From Pararhodobacter zhoushanensis (GTDB lineage: Bacteria > Pseudomonadota > Alphaproteobacteria > Rhodobacterales > Rhodobacteraceae): a DNA stretch of 64,000 nt. Below, in pieces: positions 48,280-57,958 of the stretch. The translations under genes and the position numbers were made by a program. The stretch covers positions 4,033,501 through 4,097,500 of the forward strand of contig NZ_JAPDFL010000001.1 in the NCBI RefSeq assembly GCF_025949695.1. The letters are read 5' to 3'. Within the stretch, counting starts at the first letter, position 1. Each line of letters opens with the position of its first letter. Below the pieces are notes generated by a model. The model was not told the origin of the DNA and did no database searches. It worked only from the letters and a program-made list of their open reading frames with translations.

Positions 48280-48365
48280 TCACTCCGAACCGGCAGCGTC
48301 GCCAGAACGTCGGCATCGGTCGGCAGCGTCCGTGCCTCTGCATGCGCGGCATGTTGCCGACACGC
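48280..48365 (-). pseudogene. duplicated C-terminal end of fibre-associated gene
   Basis: On the minus strand this encodes ...HAEARTLPTDADVLATLPVRSD then stop, closely matching the end of the intact gene at 48574-48891 (HAGAGTLPTAGDVLAALPVWSD). The rest of the gene is missing. Together with the two hairpins it forms a repeated module in the otherwise gene-free 47964-48573 stretch. Confidence 0.8.
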
Positions 48366-48467
48366 GTCGTCACAGGAGGCGGCGGGTGGCAACCCCTTGA
48401 AGAATCATCCGAGTACCGTTCAAGTTGTGGACAGCTACGCCGTCGCCCTTCGTTGACGGGGTGGTCA

Positions 48468-48504
48468 GCCGCCGGGTCTGTGTTCGCCAACCTGGCTCGG
48501 CGGC
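48468..48504. repeat. 11-bp hairpin, copy A
   Basis: GCCGCCGGGTC (48468-48478) and GGCTCGGCGGC (48494-48504) pair fully as plus-strand RNA with two G-U pairs. The 15-nt loop again ends in GCCAACCT. Two Watson-Crick pairs differ from copy B on both arms. Confidence 0.8.
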
Positions 48505-48573
48505 GTTCTTCAATGATGCGTTAGGAGCGACGGCGTCAGGCTGTTGGCCAAGCTTCACACCAGCGGCTTTTGC

Positions 48574-48891
48574 TCAGTCACTCCAAACCGGCAACGCAGC
48601 CAGAACGTCGCCGGCGGTCGGCAGCGTGCCAGCCCCCGCGTGCGCGACCTGCTGGGCGTATGCCTCGACCCAGACGGCATCGCGCCAGGCGATGAAGGTC
48701 TGTGCCTCGGCTGACCAGGCCGGGACCGTCGAGTCGCGATATCCGGCGCAGGCGGCGGCTGAGTTGTAGCCAAGCGCCCGCGCCTGCGCCTCGACAAGCG
48801 CGTCGATCGCAGCGGTGATCTGCGCTTGCAGCGTTGCCAGCGCCTCGGCGGCGCGGGCCTCGGGGGTCTCGATCGTCAGGGTAAAGCTCAT
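48574..48891 (-). CDS. tail-fibre-associated (DUF4376-like) protein
   Basis: A 105-residue helical protein (ARAAEALATLQAQITAAIDALVEAQARALGYNS...) ending in TAGDVLAALPVWSD. Helical proteins of this kind with an N-terminal Ala-rich helix follow tail fibre genes and are often assembly helpers or fibre tips. The start overlaps the preceding stop by 4 nt. A truncated second copy of its end lies 210 bp downstream. Confidence 0.65.
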   Translation of the reverse strand: MSFTLTIETPEARAAEALATLQAQITAAIDALVEAQARALGYNSAAACAGYRDSTVPAWSAEAQTFIAWRDAVWVEAYAQQVAHAGAGTLPTAGDVLAALPVWSD

Positions 48892-49205
48892 GAGGCGGGT
48901 TCCTCGATCCGGGTAGCGGGAAGGCTGATCGCGCCCGAGGACACGGTGACGGTCCAGTCGGTTGCAGGCTGATCGGGCGCGGCGGCGTCGCCCAAGATCA
49001 CGCGCACCGTGCAGCGGATCTCGCCGCCTTCACGGGTGATCGTGCCGACAAAGGGATGCTCGCCCGAGGGCGTGGCGACTGCGCCTTCGGGCACGCCCGA
49101 CAGATCAAACGCAGCACCGTCGACGCTCAGGACGTCGCCCGCGACAGACAGGGTGGTTTCGGGTGCGCCGGGCAAGCCCCGGCAGGGAGACAGGGTGATG
49201 TGCAT
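48888..49205 (-). CDS. phage hypothetical protein, fibre locus
   Basis: A 105-residue beta-rich protein starting MHITLSPCRGLPG, with repeated strand-turn segments (LSVAGDVLSVDGAAFDLSG; VGTITREGGEIRCTVRVILGD). I do not recognise a family, but the size and position match accessory fibre-locus proteins of siphophages. The ATG at 49205 lies 11 bp after the fibre stop. Confidence 0.68.
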   Translation of the reverse strand: MHITLSPCRGLPGAPETTLSVAGDVLSVDGAAFDLSGVPEGAVATPSGEHPFVGTITREGGEIRCTVRVILGDAAAPDQPATDWTVTVSSGAISLPATRIEEPAS

Positions 49206-49215
49206 GGGGTTGTCC

Positions 49216-50592
49216 TCAGAACCAGTGACCGACGGCGAAGACATCGACCGTCACGTCGGTTGCATCCGTGCCACTGCTGAGACGGGATGCGCGGATATAG
49301 GTGATGCCCGTTGCCGAGGCCGCAGAATTGGAGACGGCAAAGAACCGATCCGCGATCGGCACCGGCGCGCCTTGGCCCGCGAAGGGGAAGAATTTCGGCG
49401 GGGCAACGAAGGCCGCAGGCAGCGTCCAGTCCTGCGGCCCGGTGTAGAACGGCGAGGCGCGGGTGCCTGCGCCATTCGCGACCGGACTGCCAAGGTTGAG
49501 GCTATGCCAGCAATACTGCGTGCCATCGGCAAAGCGCACATAGCTGCCGTTGGCATTGCTGCCGCGCTCGATCATAGCGCCGGTCGGCACGCCGCCAGCC
49601 TGTGACACCGTCCCGAGCATCGAGCCGGTGTGGTGCAGCTTGTACCAGGCCCCCAAGGCACCGCCCGCATAGCGCGCGACATAGAGCGGCGACGTGTTCA
49701 GCGCGTTTTGTCTGGCGGCAATCTGCACGCCGTTGTTCTGGTTGAAACCGCCCATGTCGAGCACGGACCAGTTCGCCGACCCCGTCTCGGGCGCGCCGGT
49801 CGCATCGGAATAGGCGTAATAGAAACCGGCGCGGCGAACGCTGCCAAGATCGGCCAAGGGACCGTGCGACGCGCCCAGACCAAAGGCACCGACCGGCAAC
49901 AGCCGCCCCGCGGTTGCGTCGATCGCGCCCGATTGAACCGCGGTGCCGCTCAGCATGCCGGTGATCTCAGCACCGCTGGACATGAGCCGCAGGCGCAGCG
50001 CGCCGCCCGTGGCGAACCCGAGGACGTTTGCGCCCTGCCGAAACATCCCCGTGTCAGGGTCGGCGGCGAAGGACAGCGCGGGCGCAGCGACCGTGCCATT
50101 CGGAAACAGGCCATTGCCCGAGCCGACAATCGCGACAGCGATCGCTGCTGCCGCCGCTGCCTCATCGCGGAACCCCAGGGCTTTCGCCGCGTGGTGCAGC
50201 GCCGAGAACTTGCCCGGCTTTACCGCTGCATCTTCCGGCTTCTCGGCCCAAGCCTCGGCCAGCGCCAGCGCCTCAAGCACCTGCGCAAGGATCGGCGAGA
50301 CCGGCTGCGCCTGATCCATCAGATCCGCCAGCGTTGCCGTCGCCTCGGGCGGAACCGCGATCAGCACTGCGTAGGTCTCGCCCGTAGCAGGCCAGACCGT
50401 CAGCGCGTACTTACCTGTGTAGAGCACGGCGCTGAACTCGCCGCTGGCCCCGGAATGACCGGTGACGATCTTGGGAATGATCGTGGCGCTACCACTGCCG
50501 ACGATCCCGCCCGCGCGCGAGATCCGGTAAGGCGCGCCCGCAAGCGCGATCCCGCTGGGGTCAACCAGCGTGCCTGTAACTGTGCAAGTCAT
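49216..50592 (-). CDS. phage tail fibre protein
   Basis: A 458-residue protein. An N-terminal beta domain (MTCTVTGTLVDPSGIALAGAPYRI) resembles tail-attachment modules. Then come an Ala-rich helix, LSFAADPDTGMFRQGANVLGFATGG (a motif of fibre shaft/knob domains), and a C-terminal knob with SYVRFADGTQYCWHSLN and FFPFAGQG. It probably binds the host surface. The start is followed upstream by the 50658-51361 tail protein, with a 65-bp gap. Confidence 0.82.
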   Translation of the reverse strand: MTCTVTGTLVDPSGIALAGAPYRISRAGGIVGSGSATIIPKIVTGHSGASGEFSAVLYTGKYALTVWPATGETYAVLIAVPPEATATLADLMDQAQPVSPILAQVLEALALAEAWAEKPEDAAVKPGKFSALHHAAKALGFRDEAAAAAAIAVAIVGSGNGLFPNGTVAAPALSFAADPDTGMFRQGANVLGFATGGALRLRLMSSGAEITGMLSGTAVQSGAIDATAGRLLPVGAFGLGASHGPLADLGSVRRAGFYYAYSDATGAPETGSANWSVLDMGGFNQNNGVQIAARQNALNTSPLYVARYAGGALGAWYKLHHTGSMLGTVSQAGGVPTGAMIERGSNANGSYVRFADGTQYCWHSLNLGSPVANGAGTRASPFYTGPQDWTLPAAFVAPPKFFPFAGQGAPVPIADRFFAVSNSAASATGITYIRASRLSSGTDATDVTVDVFAVGHWF

Positions 50593-50657
50593 GGGGGTGC
50601 CTCAGGGTTTGGGGGCGGCGGTGCGCGCAAGGGTGTTGCGGGGGCTGGCTGGCGCGA

Positions 50658-51361
50658 TCATGGCGCGGTCACCCGGTACTCGGACCAGAAGAAGGTCGCG
50701 CCGCCAAGGTTGATGCGGTACTTGGCACCGGCGGGAACCTCGGCAGAAACGTTCGAGTAAAATGCACCTGACTCGACAAAATGGCCTGCGTTTACCCAGG
50801 TCGAACCGCCGTCGTGCGACACTTGGAAATACACGCCCACTCCCCCGCGTCAGCGGTGATCGAGACGTGCAACGGCAGGGGGGTATCGTTGGTGTAGACG
50901 GTCACACCCGTGCGGCTGGCGGTCACATCGTACCATTTGCGCGCCGATAGCAGCGCCGCGAGCTTTGCCGGGCTGATCACCGTTTCCGTCGTGCTCACGC
51001 CCGCATTCCAGACCGCCTGCGACGCGCTTGTCAGGGTCAGATACCCCTCAAGCTGCGCGAGGGTCACGGCGTCAGCCGGGTCGGTGCCTGCGGCCAGCCC
51101 CGTGACCTTGTTGCCCCCCATGGCAAGGGCGGTCGTCGCCGCGCCGAACAGCGACAGCGGATGCACCCAGGCGGTGTTTGCCGGGTTGCGGATCTTCAAC
51201 GCGCCGCTGGACGTATCGGCCCAGAATTGCCACGGCACAAAGGCCGTCGGGGCCGAGGCCCCGCTATGGTGCGAATTGACCGCCCCAACCAGCGCGTTGA
51301 TGTTCTGGCGGACCTGCTGCGCGAGGTCGTTCTCGACCGAGAGACTGGGAACCTGTGTCAT
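50658..51361 (-). pseudogene. phage tail fibre-associated protein, 1-nt frameshift
   Basis: The N-terminal part (MTQVPSLSVENDLAQQVRQNINALVGAVNSHHSG...) resembles the start of many siphophage fibre proteins. The C-terminal part in the other frame (VYFQVSHDGGSTWVNAGHF..., ending WSEYRVTAP) is beta-rich. One extra G in the CCCCC run at 50842-50846 restores HVSITADAGGVGVYFQVS, giving about 234 residues. The start overlaps the J-like gene stop as ATGA. Confidence 0.8.
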
Positions 51362-53937
51362 GCTACCTCATCAAAAGTGACGCGCAGGACCGTGACGATC
51401 GGCGCGTAGTCGATAGTTTTGGTGGACAGAAGCGCGCGCGCCTGAACGCCGCGCGCGGTGATTTCGGTGGCATTGATCCGCCGCCACGCCGACCAGCTCG
51501 GCGAGCCGGACGGATCGTCAGGCGTGGTGCGCAACTGCACCTCGGCGTCGCACTCGGCATTCTCGGTGCCATCGAAATCGCCCCAGCCGTCGATCGGGCC
51601 GGTGCGGCTGTCGAAGATATCGTTGAGCGCGACCGATTCCATGGTGACCACGGCACGGGCGCGCACCGTCTTTGCGGCCCCAAGATCAAGCGTCGTGGCA
51701 AAGGTATAGAGGCCCGACAGGGTGATCCCGAACGGCAGATCCCAGCTTTGCACGTCGCCGATGTAGCCGGGGATATCGTCAAACAGCGTTGTGCCCGCGA
51801 GCGTCAATTCACCCGCATCAACAGCGGTGCCGTCATGCGCCCCCGAGAACGCGGTATCGGCCTGCAACAGGCCAGCGGTCGAGAACGCCACCGCCTGCGC
51901 CGCGTCGGTCTCGACCTGACTGACCGGGCCGGGAATGCCCGTGCTGTCGATCGCGCGCACAAGATAGGTGCCCGGCAGCAACGGCACGATGGCAATCGTG
52001 GTGTTGCCGGTCACCTCATCGAGCAGCACCGAGTTTGTCCATTGCGGCGACGCGCTGGACGAATGGCGGATAACGACGCGGCCCCCGATCAGCACGTCCA
52101 GATCGAGCGGCACGCGCCACTTGAGGACAGCAAGCCCTCCCGCCGACTGGATCGACACGTCCTGCAAGGCTTGCGGCGGTTGCAGCAGGCCGTGGATCTC
52201 TTGCTCATAGGACGCCCAGGGCGAGCGAACACCGAGCTTGGAAATCGCCGCCACGCGGAACGCCCACGGCCCCGGCGTGATATCCTCGATCACGGCGGTT
52301 GTGCTGGCCGTGTCGGTCAGCCGGACCCAGTCGCCACCATCCAGACTGCCCTCCAACTCATAGCGCAAGATGCCGTTATGGCTGGACGGCGACCAGGTGA
52401 TCGTTGCCCGCGCCTTGACCCCGTCGCCCGCGCGCGTGGCATAGAGCGTTTCGACAACATTGGTGATACCGGGCGCGGCCACATCAAAGGCGCTCGGCAG
52501 CGTTGTGCGGGGCGCAGCCGCGTAGATCTGTTCCTCGGTCGCGTCCCAAGAATAGACCAGCGGCGAGGTCTCAGACAGGCGCAGCACCGGCATAAGCCCG
52601 ATGCCATCGGCGACGGGTTGCAGGGTCAGCCCGGTCGCGGCGAAGGGCTTGGCATCGGCCCCCCAGCGGGCGCGGGTCAGCGACACGGTATCACCGGGGC
52701 GCACGCGCAAATGCGTCAGGTGCGCCGGCCACTCGACACTGAGTTGGCGGCGCGAAATCTCCAGCTCGATCTTGGCGATCCGTTGGGCCGCGCTTGAGGA
52801 GATCGTGAACGGCAGCGTGATATCGCGCCACGCGCGCCGCCCGTTATCCTCGGCCAGGTACACGTCCGACGCATAGATCGGGAAGTCATCCGGCTGCCAA
52901 TCGTTCTCGGGCGAGATGAACGTGCCGCGCACCGCGTTGAAGCTGCTGGCCCGCGACAGCCGCGTCACCAGCTTGAGCGGCCCCGCTGCGTCATCGTCGG
53001 ACAGGCTATGCTCGGGCGTGCGATACGCCCCCGACAGGATGCGCCAGACGCCGCCCGAGCGCACCACCTGACCCGCCATCGCCGTCAGCATCGCCTGAAT
53101 GATCGCCTGCGGCGTCGCACTGGTATCGACCACGCCGTTGATGGTGTAGCGCGGCTCAGTGCCGCCGTCGGCCAGCGCGATCTCTTCGTCGCAAATGTTC
53201 GCCTCACCGATCAGATCGTCGCCGTCGATGCCCTGCGGATCACCAATGCCCGCGCCGAGGCCGAAGTCTTCATTTGCCATGTAATCGGCAAGGCACAGGG
53301 CGGCGTTGGTGGTGTAGCCGCGCTCGCCGGTGCGCGGGTCCAGAATGTCATTCTTGCCGCGCACAATGGCGGTGACTTTGGGCACGCCCTGCGGATAGGT
53401 GTCGGTATCGTAGAAGAACCGGATCGCGATGGCAGCGCACCCGGCAAGGCGGTGATCCGCCGTCCACTTCTCCGTCCAGCCGGGCGCAACGAACGCGGTC
53501 TGACCGTCCGTGCCCAGCCGCTTTTCGACAGCCGCACGGTCATAGTATCGGCCTTGCGGAATGCCCTCGGCGTTGAACGCCAGCTCATTGTTGAGATAGA
53601 TCTCGTCGATCCCCGCGACTTCATGCGCGGCAAGGACGATCACCAGGTGATACAGCTGCTCGCCAAACCGGTTGCCCTCGGCGCTCGATCCCTTGAACAC
53701 GATGGTGCCGCCCTTGCGGACACGGCCATAGACAATCTCGCGCGGCGCAATCGGTTGCGTGATCGAGACCGTGCGCGAGTTGTTCGCCTGCCCGCGCTGC
53801 GAAAGGGCCTGCCCGGCGGCGGACAGCAGCAAGGATGCGCCAAAATTGGCAATCGTTGCGACAAACCCGGTCAGGCCGAACGCGCCCGCAACACCGAGCG
53901 TGGCAATTTTTCCGATGATCGCAACCGCGATAGCCAT
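51358..53937 (-). CDS. tail tip / host-specificity (J-like) protein
   Basis: An 859-residue baseplate hub protein. A hydrophobic N-terminal stretch is followed by ITQPIAPREIVYGRVRKGGTIV, LYHLVIVLAAHEVAGIDEIYLNN and TNAALCLADYM, the standard J-like core. Fibronectin-III-like segments follow (ITWSPSSHNGILRYELEGSLDGG; PQALQDVSIQSAGGLAVLKW), then a C-terminal beta region. It should sit at the tail tip and start host contact or DNA delivery. Confidence 0.88.
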   Translation of the reverse strand: MAIAVAIIGKIATLGVAGAFGLTGFVATIANFGASLLLSAAGQALSQRGQANNSRTVSITQPIAPREIVYGRVRKGGTIVFKGSSAEGNRFGEQLYHLVIVLAAHEVAGIDEIYLNNELAFNAEGIPQGRYYDRAAVEKRLGTDGQTAFVAPGWTEKWTADHRLAGCAAIAIRFFYDTDTYPQGVPKVTAIVRGKNDILDPRTGERGYTTNAALCLADYMANEDFGLGAGIGDPQGIDGDDLIGEANICDEEIALADGGTEPRYTINGVVDTSATPQAIIQAMLTAMAGQVVRSGGVWRILSGAYRTPEHSLSDDDAAGPLKLVTRLSRASSFNAVRGTFISPENDWQPDDFPIYASDVYLAEDNGRRAWRDITLPFTISSSAAQRIAKIELEISRRQLSVEWPAHLTHLRVRPGDTVSLTRARWGADAKPFAATGLTLQPVADGIGLMPVLRLSETSPLVYSWDATEEQIYAAAPRTTLPSAFDVAAPGITNVVETLYATRAGDGVKARATITWSPSSHNGILRYELEGSLDGGDWVRLTDTASTTAVIEDITPGPWAFRVAAISKLGVRSPWASYEQEIHGLLQPPQALQDVSIQSAGGLAVLKWRVPLDLDVLIGGRVVIRHSSSASPQWTNSVLLDEVTGNTTIAIVPLLPGTYLVRAIDSTGIPGPVSQVETDAAQAVAFSTAGLLQADTAFSGAHDGTAVDAGELTLAGTTLFDDIPGYIGDVQSWDLPFGITLSGLYTFATTLDLGAAKTVRARAVVTMESVALNDIFDSRTGPIDGWGDFDGTENAECDAEVQLRTTPDDPSGSPSWSAWRRINATEITARGVQARALLSTKTIDYAPIVTVLRVTFDEVA

Positions 53938-53940
53938 GGC

Positions 53941-54348
53941 TCACACCCTCCAGGCGGCAGAGCACTGGCCGAGCCGGGCATAGATCAGCCCGGCCTCGCC
54001 GACGAAGGCCGCCGACGCGCCGACGCACACGCCAAAGGTCTGCCCATCCATCACCACGTCACCGCGCCGCGCCATCAGCACCGGTATAGGCGCGCCCAAA
54101 GCGGCCCCGGCCCCGGTTGCCAGATCCGGCCACCCCAACCGGCGCATGACGCGCGCCGCGCCGATCTCGGTCTTGTAGCGCCCGCGCCAGGCTTGGGCGG
54201 CGCTCTCGGTGCCGGTCAGGGCGGCGCGCACATCAGCCGCCCAGGTGGCGCAATCATGCACGCCCCACTGAAACGGTCGCAGGCGCGCAGCCTCGATCTG
54301 CTCGGCCAGGATGGTTTCCCATCCGGCGATCCGGGTCACTCGCCCCAT
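53941..54348 (-). CDS. NlpC/P60-like tail protein (DUF6950-like)
   Basis: A 135-residue protein with FQWGVHDCATWAADV, where the Cys sits as in NlpC/P60 peptidases. I see no clear catalytic His after it, so activity is uncertain. The position between the distal tail protein and the J-like hub matches lambda gpK. Overlaps with the neighbouring genes are short (13 bp upstream, 3-bp gap downstream). Confidence 0.72.
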   Translation of the reverse strand: MGRVTRIAGWETILAEQIEAARLRPFQWGVHDCATWAADVRAALTGTESAAQAWRGRYKTEIGAARVMRRLGWPDLATGAGAALGAPIPVLMARRGDVVMDGQTFGVCVGASAAFVGEAGLIYARLGQCSAAWRV

Positions 54349-54896
54349 GTGTCTTCCTGATTCTGAATGGTGGTGACAAACTCGAACCCCAGATCGCCGG
54401 GGTGTTTGACCTGCTGATCTTCATGCGTGTAGCGGCGCACGCGCGGGCGCTGCAGGTCGATCAGCTGGTTCTCATAGCTGATCGAAATGGTGCAGCTGTC
54501 GTCGCCCTCATCAATCTGCGGCACGTCCAGCAAGCCGCCGAACAGAAACACCGGGTCCGCAATCAGCGCCCCGGTTTCCTCGAACATGCCCAGCCAGACC
54601 TTGCCGCTGTCGCCTTGTCGCGCTTCATCAATCGCGATCTGCACCAGATCCAGCGGCACGCCCGACAGCGCCACGGTCAGGCCCTGCGCGACAACGCCGT
54701 TCGATTCCTCGATCGGTGACACCGCGAGCAACTGCCCCGCGCCCGTCCATTCGTGCCCGCCCCAGCTGATCGGGCGGAGGCCAGACCACAGACGCAACGC
54801 GCCGCTTTCAAACTGCCCTTCCACGAACAGCGCCAGGCGCGGCGTCTCACTGCGGGCAATTGCGGCGATTGCCGCCGCCGTCATGTCCCGGCTCAT
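54336..54896 (-). CDS. phage minor tail protein (DUF2163-like region)
   Basis: A 186-residue protein (ARSETPRLALFVEGQFESGALRLWSG..., ISYENQLIDLQRPRVRRYTHEDQQ) with the size and place of lambda L-like baseplate proteins, between the distal tail protein and the NlpC-like gene. The ISISYENQLIDLQRPRVR block is typical of these tail proteins. No metal-binding Cys set is seen. Confidence 0.75.
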   Translation of the reverse strand: MSRDMTAAAIAAIARSETPRLALFVEGQFESGALRLWSGLRPISWGGHEWTGAGQLLAVSPIEESNGVVAQGLTVALSGVPLDLVQIAIDEARQGDSGKVWLGMFEETGALIADPVFLFGGLLDVPQIDEGDDSCTISISYENQLIDLQRPRVRRYTHEDQQVKHPGDLGFEFVTTIQNQEDTWGE

Positions 54897-55456
54897 AGCG
54901 CTTCGACCGCCTCGACCGTGAAGCGCAGCAAGCCGAATTCCACGCCGGTAATCACGGGCGACACCGCCCGCAAGCGAACCGCAGGCGCGGCGATTTCGAC
55001 GGTCGCGCCATGCTCGGGCGCAGCGCGCAGCGCAGGCACGAAGTTGAGCGTCGCGGCCCCGCTGGACGGCACCACGTCGGCGGTCAGCTGATAGAGACGG
55101 GTTTCGTCACCCGTGCCGAGGCTGAAGAAATCGCCCGCCACCAAACCGACGACAGTCCATCCCGCCGTGATCAGGCTGTTGCCCGATTGCCCCGCACCGT
55201 TGACCGTGACCGTTGAATGCGCGGCATTGGCAATCGTCGGATCACGGAAAATGAACGGGCGGCGCTTGTTCAGCGTCTGGCTTGCGAAGGCTTCAAACAG
55301 GCGACCGCGCGCCTTGACGCCGATGGTGTAAGCCCACCGCTCGCCGCCCCAATCCTGCACCTGCCCGGCATAGGAAAACGGGCTCTGCGTCGCGACCACG
55401 GCGCTTTGCAAAAAGCGCTCGGTCTTGGCGCTGCAATTGACGGGAAAATCGACCAT
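54893..55456 (-). CDS. phage distal tail protein, DUF2460-like
   Basis: A 187-residue protein starting MVDFPVNCSAKTERFLQSAVVATQSPFSYAGQ and containing RRPFIFRDPTIANAA, which fits the DUF2460 family of siphophage and gene-transfer-agent distal tail proteins. Start and tape-measure stop overlap as TGATG. Confidence 0.83.
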   Translation of the reverse strand: MVDFPVNCSAKTERFLQSAVVATQSPFSYAGQVQDWGGERWAYTIGVKARGRLFEAFASQTLNKRRPFIFRDPTIANAAHSTVTVNGAGQSGNSLITAGWTVVGLVAGDFFSLGTGDETRLYQLTADVVPSSGAATLNFVPALRAAPEHGATVEIAAPAVRLRAVSPVITGVEFGLLRFTVEAVEAL

Positions 55457-57599
55457 CAATACCCCCGCATCTGCGCCGATTTGGTCGCGAGCATTGCCTG
55501 TTGAACAAGCGCCGGGGTCCGTGCATCCAGTTGCGCCGCGATTTCCTCGGCGACGCCGCGCTGCGCCCCGCGTGCGTCGATGTTGTAGACGATCGACGGT
55601 GCCGCCCCCGCCGAGCGCAACAGCGATGCGGTCTCAAGCGCGGGCGTGATCGCTGCGCCGACCGGCAAATTGAGGATTTCGGGGCCTTCCTCGCCGACGA
55701 TCGACGGGCCACCGCGCCAACTTTTGGTGCCGCGCGCGTTTTTCCCCAGCAGCCCCCCGATGATCGAGAAGATACTGCCGCCGCCGCTCGCCCCGAGGGA
55801 TTGAAACCCGCGCATTGCCTGCATGCGGGCCAGTTCAAGGATCAGGCTGACAACCGCCCGCCGCCCCTGCTCGCCGCCCTGTGCCATTGCCATGAAAATG
55901 TCAGTGACAGCCCCGATGCCGCGCTCGCCCGCTTCCTGCACGCGCCGCATGCGCTCTGCGGCCTGCTCGGCATTGTCGCCCGCCGTGACATAGGCCGCCG
56001 CCATCGCGTCAATCTCGGCGGTCAGTTCGGGCGTGATTGCGCGCCCCTCGGCTTGGGCTGCGGTCAGCAGGCGGGCACGCTCGCGGGCATACTCGATCGC
56101 GTCGGCATACTGGATGCCCGAGGCCGCGACCTGCGCCAGCGATGCCGCCTCGGCCAGCAGCGCCTCGGTGCGCTCGCGAATATCGGCCACCGTGCCCGCA
56201 TAGCCGGTTTCGCTGCCGCCACTGCCGCCGCCAGATTGAACCGGCGGCAAATCAAAGTCGATGTTACGCGGTGCAGGTGGCGGGGCGCTGGCGCGACGAC
56301 CGCCTTGCATGTCTTGCAACATCGGCACGCCATCAAGCGGCGCGCCTGTATCCATTCCGTAAGGATCGCCCGGCAGTTCCGACGCGAGGCCTCGCGCCTC
56401 GGTACGCGCCAGAGCCAATGCCCGCTGCAAGGCCGCAATCTGCGCCTGCGCGTCAGTAGTCGTCACACCGTCAATCTCGCCGAGCGCGGTCAGCGCCTCA
56501 CCCGCGCGCGTTACAGCGGTTTGCAACTCGCGCTCAAAATCGGCGGCGCTGATTTCACCCGCCTGAAACCGGGAAACCAGTTGCTCCATATCTGCGATCA
56601 CTGAGTCAAAACTCAGCATTTCGTCAACCATGCCAAGGTCAGACAACTGCCCGGTAACGTCGGCCATTGACCGGGCAACGCGGGTCACATCGCGATCGAC
56701 GCCGTCAGCCAAGCGCGACACGCCATCAAGCGCCGCCTCGGTACTGTCCGACAGCTCGCGCGTCTCCGCGATCAAAGTGTCGAACCCCAAATCACCCAAC
56801 ACGGCGCGGGCGCGCTCCAGCGAGCCAAACATCCGCTCCAGCATGTCCGCAGGCGTTTCGATGCCGCCCGCGAAAACCCCAACCGCAACGGTATGGAAGA
56901 ATGCTTGTGCGCGCGCGGTCAACGTGTTGAATTTTTCCTCAAGGATCGAGGCGCGCACAATCAAGTCGCGCTCTACGACCAGCCCGAAATCCCGAGCATT
57001 GCCGATCAGTTCTTCCAGCCGATCCGCGCCTTGCGCGACAACGCTGACAAAGCGCTCACCCGCCGTGCCGCCAAAAATCTCATCGCCGATCCGAATGCGG
57101 CTCGCATTATCCACGCCTTCCAGGCGGCGCATGATTTCCAACAGCAGCGCCGAGGGGTCTTTCAGGCGGTCAGACAGATCGGCGGCGGTGAAGCCCAGGC
57201 GGGTAAACGCCTCAGCTGCCGAGCCGCCGCCCGTCACAATGAATTCGTCGGCGCGCAGGTTCAGCTCGCGAAACCCATCAGCGACGACGTCTTGGCCGAC
57301 GCGAAACTGGCCGAACACATAGCCCCATTCCTGGAACGCCTCGGGGGTCACGCCCGCATTGCGCGCCGCATCGCCGATCTGCGCCACGTCGCGCATGATG
57401 CCACGCACCGCGATCGCCGAGGTCGCAAGCGTCGCCCCTACAGCCGACAGGCCAAGAACGCTTGAGGTCATCCCGCGAATCCCCGCGCGAGACCCGCGTG
57501 AAACCCGGTTGCCTCTTGCCGCGCGCCACTCAGGCCGCGCGAGAATTCCGCCGTATCCAACCCCAGCGACGCGCGCAGCCGACCGATATAACCCGCCAT
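55456..57599 (-). pseudogene. tape measure protein, 1-nt frameshift
   Basis: The N-terminal 43 residues (MAGYIGRLRASLGLDTAEFSRG...) lie in one frame and end at GFAG-stop; the rest continues from MTSSVLGLSAVGATLATSAIA in another frame. One extra G in the GGG at 57472-57474 fuses them to about 714 residues. The body shows hydrophobic Ala-rich segments, long helices with heptad character, and a C-terminal region with GGGSIFSIIGGLLGK. Tape measure proteins set tail length and cross the host membrane. The length is short for siphophages. Confidence 0.85.
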
Positions 57600-57958
57600 C
57601 AGTTCCCCCGTTTCTGGCCGCGAATGCGCGCCCGGTAATCGTCCATCGAAATTGAGCCGATCTTTGACGCCATGCTTTGCAGGGCATGGCCCTGCGCCTC
57701 TGGCGGCAATGTCTTGCCGGGCGTTGCTTCCAGATCGTCCAGGAAGCGGCGCAGCCCGTCGCCGTCGACATGAGCGCCAACCCATGCCGCCAGCGCGGCA
57801 TCGGCCAGGCGACGGCGCTTTGCCAGCGCCTCGCCTTTGAGCGCGCGTTGCAGCGCGCGCGGTGTTTGTGCCCAGAATGCCCCCGGTTCAAAGCCTGCGG
57901 CGATCCACTCGACCGCAAGCCCGTCAGCCCAAACTCTCAGGCCGACGGGGGCGGCGGA
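57599..57958 (-). CDS. tail assembly chaperone T-like extension, expressed by -1 frameshift
   Basis: A 119-codon frame (LRVWADGLAVEWIAAGFEPG...) stays open from 57958 to the TGATG shared with the tape measure start. It has no ATG, GTG or TTG near its beginning, but it is the -1 frame of the chaperone gene at the slippery site 57958-57964. Translation through the slip gives a fusion of about 233 residues, like lambda gpGT. The region is helical with LRRFLDDLEATPGKTLPPEAQG. Confidence 0.75.
   Translation of the reverse strand, partial: SAAPVGLRVWADGLAVEWIAAGFEPGAFWAQTPRALQRALKGEALAKRRRLADAALAAWVGAHVDGDGLRRFLDDLEATPGKTLPPEAQGHALQSMASKIGSISMDDYRARIRGQKRGN

Noticed and set aside
48280..48660. Possible diversity-generating retroelement (duplicated fibre-gene end plus hairpins)
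   Set aside because: Differences between the copies are not concentrated at adenines, no reverse transcriptase is in the window, and the hairpins covary as ordinary duplicated structures.
57600..57918. Upstream extension of the tape measure frame
   Set aside because: The extension is Arg/Trp-rich and out of frame with the true N-terminus at 57599; this stretch encodes the chaperone extension in another frame.
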